From NCBI RefSeq assembly GCF_012027725.1, contig NZ_SJOU01000012.1, forward strand, positions 21,702 through 85,701: a stretch of 64,000 nt of DNA, in the 5' to 3' direction. Numbering within the stretch: the first letter of the stretch is position 1; each line of letters begins with the position of its first letter. A program made the translations under genes and the position numbers. Below, piece by piece: positions 17,577 through 25,240 of this stretch. Source of the stretch: Olsenella sp. SW781. Its GTDB lineage: Bacteria > Actinomycetota > Coriobacteriia > Coriobacteriales > Atopobiaceae. Below the pieces are notes generated by a model. The model saw only the letters and a program-made list of their open reading frames with translations. It had not been told where the DNA came from and searched no databases.

Positions 17577-18524
17577 TCACAGCGCCTCGCCGGGTCGGGC
17601 CGCATAGCTCCGCAGGACCCGGCACGTCCCCTCAATCGTATAGGAGCCGGCGCTTGCGGGCATGAGGAGCGAGCGCGTGAAGGGCAGGTCAACCTCCCCC
17701 TCAGCGGTGCGCACGCGCGCGGAGCCCGCAACGCAGGAAAGCACCTCGTAGCGGCCATCCATCGCCTGCTCCCACGTTCCGCGCACGTCGATCACGTCAG
17801 AGGCGAAGAGTCGATGCGTCACCCCGCGACGCACGCCCGCGGACGCCTGGGGGTCAAACGGGCCCAGATGGTTGGGCGTGGGAAGCGAGTCGGTCCTCAG
17901 CACGTCAAAGGCCTGGCGCACGTGAAGCTCGCGCCCCCGGCCCCAGTCACAGATGCGGTAGGTCTTGAAGCCGAGGCTTCCCACCTCGAGCGCAAAGACG
18001 CCCTTTCCCATGGCGTGGAGCGTCCCCGCCGGAATGAGGACGAAGTCTCCCTCGGACACGGGTACCTTGCGGCCGTACTTCTCGCCAAGCGTGTCATCCG
18101 CCGCGGAGGCGCGCAGGGCCGCCACGTCATCGGTCGTCGTGCCGCAGTAGATGAAGGCGCCGGGGTCCGCCGCGAGGATGTACCAGGACTCGGTCTTCTC
18201 GTGGTCGCCCTCGTGCGCCTGGGCATAGGCCTCGTCCGGATGCACCTGAACGGAGAGGTTCTCCCCCGCATCCATCACGATGATCTGCACGATACCGTCA
18301 TCGGGAAGGTCACCCATGATCTCCGCGCGGTGCGTGCGAACGAGCTCGTCGAGCGGCTTGCCGTCAAAGGGCCCTCCCTCGACCGTGTTGACGAGGCCCT
18401 CGTGCACGGAGACGTCGAACGACTCCCCGTAGAGGGTCTCCCCCGCAATGCCGCGCGCCTCGTTGACGCGCGGCCCCGACCACACCGGGGAGATGTAGTT
18501 TGGCCTGAGCAGAAGCGGGCCCAT
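17577..18524 (-). CDS. manA: Mannose-6-phosphate isomerase, class I
   Basis: A 315-residue cupin enzyme that interconverts mannose-6-P and fructose-6-P. Zinc and active-site motifs are present: SVQVHPDEAYA, KTESWYILA and IPAGTLHAMGKG. It is the shorter bacterial form (about 310-320 residues). The ATG at 18524 is best placed relative to AGGGGG; a GTG three bases earlier is the alternative. It lies 9 bases after deoC on the same strand and is divergent from a mannose-family PTS, which would supply a hexose-6-phosphate. Confidence 0.92.
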   Translation of the reverse strand: MGPLLLRPNYISPVWSGPRVNEARGIAGETLYGESFDVSVHEGLVNTVEGGPFDGKPLDELVRTHRAEIMGDLPDDGIVQIIVMDAGENLSVQVHPDEAYAQAHEGDHEKTESWYILAADPGAFIYCGTTTDDVAALRASAADDTLGEKYGRKVPVSEGDFVLIPAGTLHAMGKGVFALEVGSLGFKTYRICDWGRGRELHVRQAFDVLRTDSLPTPNHLGPFDPQASAGVRRGVTHRLFASDVIDVRGTWEQAMDGRYEVLSCVAGSARVRTAEGEVDLPFTRSLLMPASAGSYTIEGTCRVLRSYAARPGEAL

Positions 18525-18533
18525 CACAGCCCC

Positions 18534-19244
18534 CTAGAGCTCGAAGGCGTCGGCGCCCGTGGCCTCGAGGCGTGCCTTGAGCTCCTCGATGATGGGGATG
18601 CCGGCGCTGCAGCCGATGCGCTCCGCACCGGCGCTGACCATGGCGAGGAAGTCGTCCGCCGTGCGAATGCCGCCCGCGGCCTTGACCTTCACGCGCTCGT
18701 CCGTGTGCTCGCGCATGAGCTTGACGTCCTCGACGGTGGCACCGCCGGTCGAGAAGCCCGTGGAGGTCTTGACGAAGGTCGGGAGCACCTTGCTCGCGAC
18801 CTCGCAGAGCTTGAGCTTCTCGTCCTGGGTGAGCAGGCAGTTCTCGAAGATGACCTTGGAGGGGACGTCCGCCTCGCGGCAGATGGCCACGATCTGGGCC
18901 ATCTCGTCCTCGATGTAGTCCCAGTTCCCGGCCTTGACCTCGGTGAGGTTGACCACGTAGTCGATCTCGTTCGCGCCGTTGGCGAGGGCGTCTCTGGTCT
19001 CGAACACCTTGACGGCGATGGTGGTCTGCCCAAGGGGGAAGCCGATGGCGGCGCCGGTGTGGATGTCGGTGCCGGCGAGCAGCTCGGAGCAGAGCTTGGA
19101 CTGGACGGAGTTCACCGCGACCATCTTGAAGTGATAGCGCTTGGCCTCCTCGCAGAGCTTCTCCATGTCCGCGCGCGTGGCGTCCGCGTGCAGGTTGGTG
19201 TGGTCGACGAGGCGGGCAAGATCATCAATCGTATAGCGCTTCAT
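18534..19244 (-). CDS. deoC: Deoxyribose-phosphate aldolase
   Basis: A 236-residue class I aldolase that splits 2-deoxyribose-5-P into glyceraldehyde-3-P and acetaldehyde. The Schiff-base lysine is K159 in [13 protein letters not shown]. Other family patterns are [12 protein letters not shown] and [11 protein letters not shown] with AAAGGA upstream. It is the first gene of the deoC-manA-(RmlD-like) minus-strand group and diverges from the PTS operon across a 190-bp AT-rich region. Confidence 0.96.
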   Translation of the reverse strand: MKRYTIDDLARLVDHTNLHADATRADMEKLCEEAKRYHFKMVAVNSVQSKLCSELLAGTDIHTGAAIGFPLGQTTIAVKVFETRDALANGANEIDYVVNLTEVKAGNWDYIEDEMAQIVAICREADVPSKVIFENCLLTQDEKLKLCEVASKVLPTFVKTSTGFSTGGATVEDVKLMREHTDERVKVKAAGGIRTADDFLAMVSAGAERIGCSAGIPIIEELKARLEATGADAFEL

Positions 19245-19434
19245 GGCAGTCCTTTCGTTCGATTCGACCTTGCGCTGATACTAACATATAGATGACTTAT
19301 TAGACTGTCATATTCTATTTGTACCGTTTATGTCTGTTTTACTACCGTTCATGGGACCGCAATTCTTGCAATATGGACATTTTTTGTCTGACTTATATGA
19401 TTCACTACAACCAACGCGATCGAAAGGAGCGCAT
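19245..19434. promoter_or_regulatory. Divergent control region between deoC and the PTS operon
   Basis: A 190-bp AT-rich region. A plus-strand promoter is plausible: TGGACA at 19374-19379, a 16-bp spacer and TATGAT at 19396-19401. Two direct repeats TACCGTTYATG sit at 19322-19332 and 19343-19353, exactly 21 bp apart (two helical turns). A spaced inverted repeat ATGAC / GTCAT lies at 19292 and 19307. These are candidate sites for the GntR-type regulator encoded at the end of the PTS operon. Confidence 0.6.
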
Positions 19435-19863
19435 ATGAACATTGTAGTGGCTTCCCACGGGAAACTCTGCGAGGGACTCGTGGACGCCCTGCACATGATG
19501 GTGGCTGAGCCCGCCCCGGTCGTCGCCGTCGGGCTTGACGAGCACGGCATCGACGACTTTCGCAAGCGCCTCGTCGCCGCCGTCGACGCATCGCTCGCCC
19601 AAGGAAAGACGCTTATTATGTCTGACCTTATTGGCGGCACGCCGTACAACGAGGCGTATGCCCTCTTCCTCCAGCATCCCGAGGAGCTTCGCGTGGTCGC
19701 GGGGGCAAACTTCCCCATGCTCATCGAGGTGGGAATCGCCGCCGCGGACTCGGACGACCTCGATGAGGTGCTCGGCGTGGCCGTCGAGGCGGGGCGGGGC
19801 GGCGTGATCGCCGCCGAGCTCCCCGACGAGGGGCCCGAGAACGACGAGGACGACCTCTTCTAG
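19435..19863 (+). CDS. PTS mannose/fructose/sorbose family EIIA
   Basis: A 142-residue cytoplasmic phosphocarrier. The phosphorylated histidine is H8 in NIVVASHGKLCEG, and LIMSDLIGGTPYNEA is a family motif. It takes phosphate from HPr and passes it to EIIB. The C-terminus ends in an acidic tail (NDEDDLF) that resembles the EIIC tail in the same operon. The ATG at 19435 follows AAAGGAG. It is the first of five co-directional genes. Confidence 0.95.
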   Translation: MNIVVASHGKLCEGLVDALHMMVAEPAPVVAVGLDEHGIDDFRKRLVAAVDASLAQGKTLIMSDLIGGTPYNEAYALFLQHPEELRVVAGANFPMLIEVGIAAADSDDLDEVLGVAVEAGRGGVIAAELPDEGPENDEDDLF

Positions 19864-19913
19864 CGACGTAGGCAAGGCGCCCGCACCCCGGGCGCTCAGG
19901 AAAGGAGAAGAAC

Positions 19914-20408
19914 ATGGCCATTGTGCTCGCACGCGTTGACGATCGCGTCATCCATGGGCAGACGACCACGAGGTGGGTCGCCGTCAAGCCCGCCGACGCC
20001 ATCCTCGTGATCAGCGACAAGGTCGCTGCCGACCAGCTGCGCTGCAAGGTCCTCAAGGCCGCAGCCGGCAAGCTCAAGCTGGGCATCTACACCCTCGCCC
20101 AGGGTCCCGAGGCCCTCGCCAAGGCAAGCGCCTCCCCGAAGAAGTTCTTCGTCATCTCTGACTCCATCAGGAACTTCGCCGACCTCACCAAGCTCGGCGG
20201 CAACTACGGCGGGGTCCTCAACGTGGGCAACCTCAACGCCACGCGCGAGGGCACCAAGAACATGGGCAACACCGTGATGCTCAACGACGAGGACGTCGTG
20301 GCCCTCGACGAGCTCGCCGCGGCCGGCGTGGACATCCAGTTCCAGCTGCTCCCCGACGACTCCATCCGCACCTGGCCCGAGCTCAAGGCAAAGTACCAGG
20401 CAATGTAG
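19914..20408 (+). CDS. PTS mannose/fructose/sorbose family EIIB
   Basis: A 164-residue phosphocarrier that phosphorylates the incoming sugar. The active histidine is H14 in RVDDRVIHGQ. Normal length for the family. ATG is preceded by AAAGGAGAAG. EIIA and EIIB are separate chains here, unlike the fused ManX of enteric bacteria. Confidence 0.96.
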   Translation: MAIVLARVDDRVIHGQTTTRWVAVKPADAILVISDKVAADQLRCKVLKAAAGKLKLGIYTLAQGPEALAKASASPKKFFVISDSIRNFADLTKLGGNYGGVLNVGNLNATREGTKNMGNTVMLNDEDVVALDELAAAGVDIQFQLLPDDSIRTWPELKAKYQAM

Positions 20409-20436
20409 CGACCCCTAACGAGAAAGGGAGAAAGAC

Positions 20437-21273
20437 ATGAACCTCGCGCTGCTGTTCCCCGCGCTCATGTGTGGCGTGTTCTGCTACCTCGGCGCCATCG
20501 AGAGCTGCTGCCTCTTTGGCATGAGCTGGGGCTATTACGTGATGGGCCGTCCGCTCGTGGCCGGCCTGCTCTGCGGCCTCGTGTTTGGCGACGTCACCCA
20601 GGGCGTCCTGTGCGGCGTTGCCGTCCAGGCCGTCTTTATCGCCAACCTCTCGACCGGTGGCGCCACCAACTCCGAGATCACCTACGCCTCGTACGGCGGC
20701 ATCGGCCTTGCCATGGCCACGACCAAGGACCCCGCGATCGCGGTGACGCTCTCCGTGCTCATTGGCCAGACCCTCGGCCTGATCTTCTATAACACGCGCA
20801 TGGCGCTCTACTCGTTCTTCAACAACGGGGCCTCGCGCGCCGCGGAGAACAACGACGACCGCGGCATCACCCTCTGGCACATCGTCTACCCGCAGATCTG
20901 CACCTTCTTCATCCGCGCGGTCCCCGTCTTCCTGATCGTCTTCTTCGGCCAGGGCGTCGTCGACGCGCTGCTCAACAGCGTTCCCGAGATCGTCACGCAC
21001 ATCATCTCCGTCCTCGGCGGCGTCCTGCCCGCCCTCGGAATCGGCATGCTCATGAACATCGTCATCAAGGACAAGATGCAGCTCATCTTCTTCCTCGCCG
21101 GCTTCGTTCTCCTGTCCTTCGCCGGCCTCTCGATGGTCGCGATCGTCTTCATCGCCGCGCTTGTCGCGTACCTCGTGTTCCTCTCCAGCGGCAAGTCCGC
21201 CGCAGAGCCGGCGGCAGAGGCCGTGGCAGAGGCCGACGCGCACGCGGTCTACGAGGACGACGACCTGTTCTAA
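20437..21273 (+). CDS. PTS mannose family EIIC membrane component
   Basis: A 278-residue integral membrane channel subunit with about seven or eight hydrophobic helices and the family stretch FGDVTQGVLCGVAVQAVF. The C-terminus has an Ala/Glu-rich tail ending EDDDLF. ATG after GAAAGGGAG. It works with EIID (next gene, 21 bases on) to move the sugar, which EIIB then phosphorylates. Confidence 0.95.
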   Translation: MNLALLFPALMCGVFCYLGAIESCCLFGMSWGYYVMGRPLVAGLLCGLVFGDVTQGVLCGVAVQAVFIANLSTGGATNSEITYASYGGIGLAMATTKDPAIAVTLSVLIGQTLGLIFYNTRMALYSFFNNGASRAAENNDDRGITLWHIVYPQICTFFIRAVPVFLIVFFGQGVVDALLNSVPEIVTHIISVLGGVLPALGIGMLMNIVIKDKMQLIFFLAGFVLLSFAGLSMVAIVFIAALVAYLVFLSSGKSAAEPAAEAVAEADAHAVYEDDDLF

Positions 21274-21294
21274 GCACCGGAAAGGAGCACTCCC

Positions 21295-22152
21295 ATGGCC
21301 ACTGAAACCACCGATATGACCCAGCAGGGCGTCGGCGCCAACGGAAAGCCGCGTCTGACCAACAAGGAGCTCAACACGATCTGGCTGCGCTGGGCGTTCA
21401 CCCACCTCGCCTCCATGAGCTACGAGAAGCTCCAGGGCCACGCCTACGCCTGGTCGTACATCCCCTTCGCCAACAAGTACTATGCCGACGACCCCGAGGC
21501 AAAGCGTCGCCTCCTCGTCCGCCACTCGGTCTTCTTCAACACCGAGCCGCAGACCGGCCAGATCATCAACGGCATCGTGACCTCCCTCGAGGAGAACATC
21601 GCCCTGGGCGGCGAGGTCTCCGAGGAGATGCCCAACAACATCAAGGCCACGCTCATGGGACCGCTCGCGGGCATCGGCGACTCCATCATCCAGGGCATCA
21701 TCGTCCCGACGCTGCTCTCCATTGGCATGAGCCTCGCCAACGGCGGAAGCCCCCTCGGGCCGCTCTTCTACATCGTCGCCTACGGCATCATCGGCCCCGT
21801 CATCTCGTTCATCAGCTACCGCACGGGCTACAAGCTGGGCGTGGGCGCCATCGACGTCATCGTCGGCGAGAGCGCTAGACGCATCATGGACGCCTTCAAC
21901 GTGCTCGGCATCATGGTCGTCGGCGCGCTTGCCGCGGGCAACATTGCCCTCACGACCACGCTGAACATCCCCTTCGGCGAGGAGTGGCAGCCGCTTCAGA
22001 CCACCCTCGACGGGGTCTTCCCCGCGCTGCTCCCGCTCATCGCGGTCCTCGTGACCTGGTGGATGCTCGGCAAGAAGCAGTACAGCCCCACCAAGGTCAT
22101 CGTCATTCTTGCTGTTGCCATCAGCGTTCTGTGCGTCCTCGGCGTCTTCTAG
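21295..22152 (+). CDS. PTS mannose family EIID membrane component
   Basis: A 285-residue membrane partner of EIIC. Family patterns include SMSYEKLQGHAYAWSYIP near the N-terminus, FFNTEPQTGQIINGI, and MGPLAGIGDSIIQG with a hydrophobic C-terminal half. ATG follows GAAAGGAG. The substrate of the four-part transporter is not determined by sequence. The divergent manA makes mannose or a related hexose reasonable, and an amino sugar is possible. Confidence 0.96.
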   Translation: MATETTDMTQQGVGANGKPRLTNKELNTIWLRWAFTHLASMSYEKLQGHAYAWSYIPFANKYYADDPEAKRRLLVRHSVFFNTEPQTGQIINGIVTSLEENIALGGEVSEEMPNNIKATLMGPLAGIGDSIIQGIIVPTLLSIGMSLANGGSPLGPLFYIVAYGIIGPVISFISYRTGYKLGVGAIDVIVGESARRIMDAFNVLGIMVVGALAAGNIALTTTLNIPFGEEWQPLQTTLDGVFPALLPLIAVLVTWWMLGKKQYSPTKVIVILAVAISVLCVLGVF

Positions 22153-22273
22153 GAGAGGCCCGCGCCTTTTGAATGATTGTTTATGCCCCACCCCCTGCGG
22201 GACCTGCGCTCTGTGCGGGTCCCGCGCGCGTTACAATCAACGCATCAACGCGCTCACACGACGGCAGGATCCC

Positions 22274-22981
22274 ATGACCCTCTACGACCAAATCAAGGAC
22301 GACCTCCTCTCAAAGATCAAGGACGGCACCTATCCCGAGGGGCAGACCATCCCCTCCGAGCTTGAGCTCGCCGAGATCTATGGCGTCAGCCGCCCCACCA
22401 TCCGTCAGGCGCTCCAGATCCTCGTCAGCGACGGCTATCTTGAGAAGCGGAGGCGTCGCGGCACCGTGGTCACCAAGCCCAAGGTGAGCCAGTCCTTCAC
22501 CATGAGCATCTCGAGCTTCGAGGACGCCATGCGCCTCGCGGGGCGCCTCCCCAAGACCAAGGTCCTCGTGTTCAAGCGCGAGCGCGCGAACGCCGAGGTC
22601 GAGAAGCGCCTCGAGCTCACCCGCGGCCAGGACGTCTTCAAGCTCGTCCGACTCCGCTATGCCGACGACCTGCCCAACGTCTTTGTGGAGAGCTACATCC
22701 CCTGCGCGCTCTACCCCGGCCTCGACTCGTTCGACTTCAACGAGTCGAGCCTCTACGCCGCGATGGACGCCTGCGGGAACCCCGTGATGACGGCGCGAAG
22801 GCGCCTCGAGGTCATCAAGGCCGACGGCGCGGCCGCCGCGCTCCTCGACGTCGAGGCCGGAGACCCGCTGCTGCTCTTCCACACTGTCGCCCGTGACGCC
22901 AGCGGAACGGCCGTGGAGTACTCCGTGGCCACCTACCGCGGGGAGAGCAACAGCTTTGAGCTCAACGTCAGCCGAGTCTGA
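22274..22981 (+). CDS. GntR/HutC family transcriptional regulator (UTRA domain)
   Basis: A 235-residue regulator. The N-terminal winged helix (IPSELELAEIYGVSRPTIRQ, about 27-46, then LEKRRRRGTVV) is followed by a UTRA ligand-binding domain (FVESYIPCALYPGL; FELNVSRV at the end). UTRA regulators usually sense a phosphorylated sugar. Its place at the end of the PTS operon suggests it controls that operon. Its last 14 bases overlap the end of the convergent small gene at 22968. Confidence 0.93.
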   Translation: MTLYDQIKDDLLSKIKDGTYPEGQTIPSELELAEIYGVSRPTIRQALQILVSDGYLEKRRRRGTVVTKPKVSQSFTMSISSFEDAMRLAGRLPKTKVLVFKRERANAEVEKRLELTRGQDVFKLVRLRYADDLPNVFVESYIPCALYPGLDSFDFNESSLYAAMDACGNPVMTARRRLEVIKADGAAAALLDVEAGDPLLLFHTVARDASGTAVEYSVATYRGESNSFELNVSRV

Positions 22982-23360
22982 TCGCGGGCGGGGCGCCCGG
23001 GCCCTGATCTGACCGACGGGCCGGCCTAAACTGCAGGACGCCGCCCGGCCCCTCAGACGAGAACGCATACGGAACGCCCAGCCCGTCGCAGAGATCCATC
23101 AGGTCGACGATGTCATGCGCCTCGTCCGACAGGTAGCTCCACAGCGAGTCAACGCCCCCGCAGAAGCCCAGCCGCAGCAGCCGTGCGGCGTCCTCCGCCG
23201 CGAGCGATACCCTGAGCGTCCGGTTCTTCTCGCCATAGGCGAGAAGAACCGACGGGCCGGAAAGGTCCTCGCGCACCACGATCTTCTCGCCATCCGCGCC
23301 AACGCGCATCACCCGCACGTCGCCCGCGCATTCGAATCTGGCAATCTCACGCTCTTCCAT
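22968..23360 (-). CDS. Hypothetical protein behind LexA-like operators
   Basis: A 130-residue soluble protein with no family I can name. The N-terminal half looks like beta strands (ARFECAGDVRVMRVGADGEKIVV), the middle is AEDAARLLRLGFCGGVD, and HDIVDLMDLCDGLGVPYAF lies near the C-terminus. ATG at 23360 has a modest GGAAGG-like upstream signal. The interesting part is its promoter, which carries two GAACNNNNGTTC boxes, so damage-inducible expression is possible. Function unknown. Confidence 0.65.
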   Translation of the reverse strand: MEEREIARFECAGDVRVMRVGADGEKIVVREDLSGPSVLLAYGEKNRTLRVSLAAEDAARLLRLGFCGGVDSLWSYLSDEAHDIVDLMDLCDGLGVPYAFSSEGPGGVLQFRPARRSDQGPGAPPAIRLG

Positions 23361-23391
23361 GGCAACCGCCTTCCCTCTCGTCCCCGCCAAC

Positions 23392-23429
23392 AGTATAGCA
23401 GAACATTTGTTCTTTTGGAACACATGTTC
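23392..23429 (-). promoter_or_regulatory. Promoter with two LexA-like boxes (GAACNNNNGTTC)
   Basis: Box 1 at 23401-23412 (GAACATTTGTTC) and box 2 at 23418-23429 (GAACACATGTTC) are 17 bp apart centre to centre. On the minus strand a -10 TATACT (23392-23397) and a -35 TTCCAA with a 17-bp spacer place box 1 in the spacer and box 2 across the -35, a classic repression layout. GAACNNNNGTTC is the core of the Gram-positive LexA (SOS) box. Confidence 0.7.
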
Positions 23430-23456
23430 TTTTTCCGTCAACGGTGAGAGCGGCAA

Positions 23457-23493
23457 GAAAAACGGGGTCGCCCGCGCGTGACGGACGACCCCG
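23457..23493 (-). terminator. Terminator of serS
   Basis: Stem CGGGGTCG / CGACCCCG with a GC-rich loop, then GTTTTTCTTG on the minus strand, shortly after the serS stop. Confidence 0.85.
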
Positions 23494-23514
23494 CAGCACT
23501 CTGGGCGGAAGGCG

Positions 23515-24810
23515 CTAGGCCTCCGGACGGATGACCTCGACGCCGCCCATGTAGGGACGCAGGGCCTCGGGCACCGTGATGGAGCCGTCGGCGTTCTGAT
23601 AGTTCTCCATGATGGCAGCCATCGTGCGGCCAACGGCGAGGCCGGAGCCGTTGAGGGTGTGGACGTAGCGCGTGCCCTTGAACTCCGCCGGGTCCTTGTA
23701 GCGGATGTTGGCGCGGCGGGCCTGGAAGTCCCAGCAGTTGGAGCAGGAGGAGATCTCCTTGTAGGCGCCGTAGCTGGGCAGCCACACCTCGAGGTCGTAG
23801 CACTTGCATGCGGAGAAGCCGATGTCGCCGGTGCAGAGCGTGACCACGTGATAGGGCAGCTCCAGCGCCTGGAGCACCGCCTCGGCCTCGCCGACCATGC
23901 TCTCGAGCTGGTTCATCGAGTCCTCGGGCTTGGCAAACTTGACCATCTCGACCTTGTCGAACTGGTGCACGCGGATGATGCCGCGCGTGTCGCGGCCGGC
24001 CGATCCCGCCTCCTCGCGGAAGCACGGCGTGAAGGCCGTGTACCACAGCGGCAGCTGGGAGGCCTCGAGGACCTCGCCGCGATGGAGGTTGGTGAGCATG
24101 ACCTCGGCCGTGGGGATGAGGTAGAGGTCGGGGTTGACGTGGTAGAGGTCGTCCTCGAACTTGGGCAGCTGGCCCGTGCCAAAGAGGGTCTCGCGGTTGG
24201 TGATGACGGGCATCCACCACTCCTTGAAACCGGCCTTGACGTGCATGTCCACCATGAAGCTGATGAGGGCGCGCTCCATGCGGGCGCCCATGCCGCCGAG
24301 CACGTAGAAGCGCGTGCCCGCGATCTTGACGCCGCGGTCAAAGTCAATCATGCCCGTGGCGGGGCCGAGGTCCCAGTGCGCCTTGGGCTCAAAGCCGTCC
24401 GAGGAGAAGTCGCGCGGGGTGCCCCAGCGGCGCACCTCGGGGTTGTCGGAGTCGTCCTTGCCGTAGGGAACGCTCTCGTGCGGGATGTTGGGAATGCGGG
24501 ACACCAGGTCAAAGAGGGCGTCCTCGACCTCGGTGCGGCGGTCGTCCAGGCTTGCGATGCGGTCCTTGTTGGCGGCCACGCGCGCCTTGGCGGCCTCGGC
24601 CTCGTCCTTCTTGCCCTCGCGCATGAGCTGGCCGATCTGCTTGGATACGGAGTTGCGCTCGGCCTGGAGCTTCTCGACCTCGGCGATGACGGAGCGGCGC
24701 TCCTCGTCAAGCTCGAAGAACTTCTCGCGGTCCCAGTGGGCGTTCTGGCGAGACTCGCAGGCCTTGTCCACAAGGTCAGGGTTCTCGCGGACGAACTTGA
24801 TGTCGAGCAT
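23515..24810 (-). CDS. serS: Seryl-tRNA synthetase
   Basis: A 431-residue class II synthetase. The N-terminal coiled-coil tRNA-binding arm (about 30-105) begins MLDIKFVRENPDLVDKA. Class II motifs follow: FREEAGSAGRDTRGIIRVHQF (motif 2) and the C-terminal GLAVGRTMAAIMENYQ (motif 3). Normal length. ATG at 24810 is supported by the conserved N-terminus. No T-box leader was seen. Confidence 0.97.
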   Translation of the reverse strand: MLDIKFVRENPDLVDKACESRQNAHWDREKFFELDEERRSVIAEVEKLQAERNSVSKQIGQLMREGKKDEAEAAKARVAANKDRIASLDDRRTEVEDALFDLVSRIPNIPHESVPYGKDDSDNPEVRRWGTPRDFSSDGFEPKAHWDLGPATGMIDFDRGVKIAGTRFYVLGGMGARMERALISFMVDMHVKAGFKEWWMPVITNRETLFGTGQLPKFEDDLYHVNPDLYLIPTAEVMLTNLHRGEVLEASQLPLWYTAFTPCFREEAGSAGRDTRGIIRVHQFDKVEMVKFAKPEDSMNQLESMVGEAEAVLQALELPYHVVTLCTGDIGFSACKCYDLEVWLPSYGAYKEISSCSNCWDFQARRANIRYKDPAEFKGTRYVHTLNGSGLAVGRTMAAIMENYQNADGSITVPEALRPYMGGVEVIRPEA

Positions 24811-24911
24811 GCTGGCTCCTAGCTTTGGGTGCGTGCATTTCGCCGGCGCTCGCGCGCGGCCCTCCAAGTATATACTTGTGCGGATGAAACGACGCGTTCC
24901 CGGGAGGGTGC

Positions 24912-25103
24912 ATGCAGGCGATTGGCGACTTCTTCACATGGCTCTTCAACGACAGGATGGGCGTCATCTGCCTCATCGGCGGTGGCATCGTGATCTGCCT
25001 CGTCATCGCCCTGCTCATGGAGCGCACCACCAAGAAGCGCTACTTCAACCACGAGAAGTCCGAGGGTGACTGGGACCTCTTCGACGACGAGGGTGACGAG
25101 TAG
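24912..25103 (+). CDS. Small single-pass membrane protein
   Basis: A 63-residue protein: an amphipathic start (MQAIGDFFTWLFNDR), one hydrophobic helix (about 16-36) and an acidic C-terminal tail (GDWDLFDDEGDE). The ATG follows GGGAGGGTG, and TATACT at about 24873 is a likely -10. Divergent from serS. No known family and no function can be assigned. Confidence 0.6.
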   Translation: MQAIGDFFTWLFNDRMGVICLIGGGIVICLVIALLMERTTKKRYFNHEKSEGDWDLFDDEGDE

Positions 25104-25129
25104 CGGACTCTGCCCGCAGGTTCTTCTCG

Positions 25130-25208
25130 ATTAACGCGCACTCGTGCACGGCTCTTCTTACGTTTGCCCAGTTGGCATTTAAGAACCCGTGCACGAGTGC
25201 GCGTTAAT
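25130..25208. repeat. 79-nt hairpin on the left of the nuclease-like gene
   Basis: Perfect 22-bp terminal arms (ATTAACGCGCACTCGTGC... / ...GCACGAGTGCGCGTTAAT) enclose a 35-nt asymmetric centre containing GCCCAGTTGGCATTT. The whole element is almost the reverse complement of the one at 26427-26505, so the pair forms long inverted repeats around the gene. Confidence 0.95.
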
Positions 25209-25240
25209 TCCCTATCAGCCGCTCGTCGGGAGGAGGGGGC

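Noticed and set aside
19330..19434. N-terminal extension of the PTS EIIA by 35 codons
   Set aside because: The extension has no family similarity and covers the promoter; the ATG at 19435 has a good ribosome site and the conserved N-terminus.
24811..24911. T-box leader before serS
   Set aside because: The gap is about 100 bp and shared with a divergent gene, with no T-box sequence or terminator/antiterminator pair.
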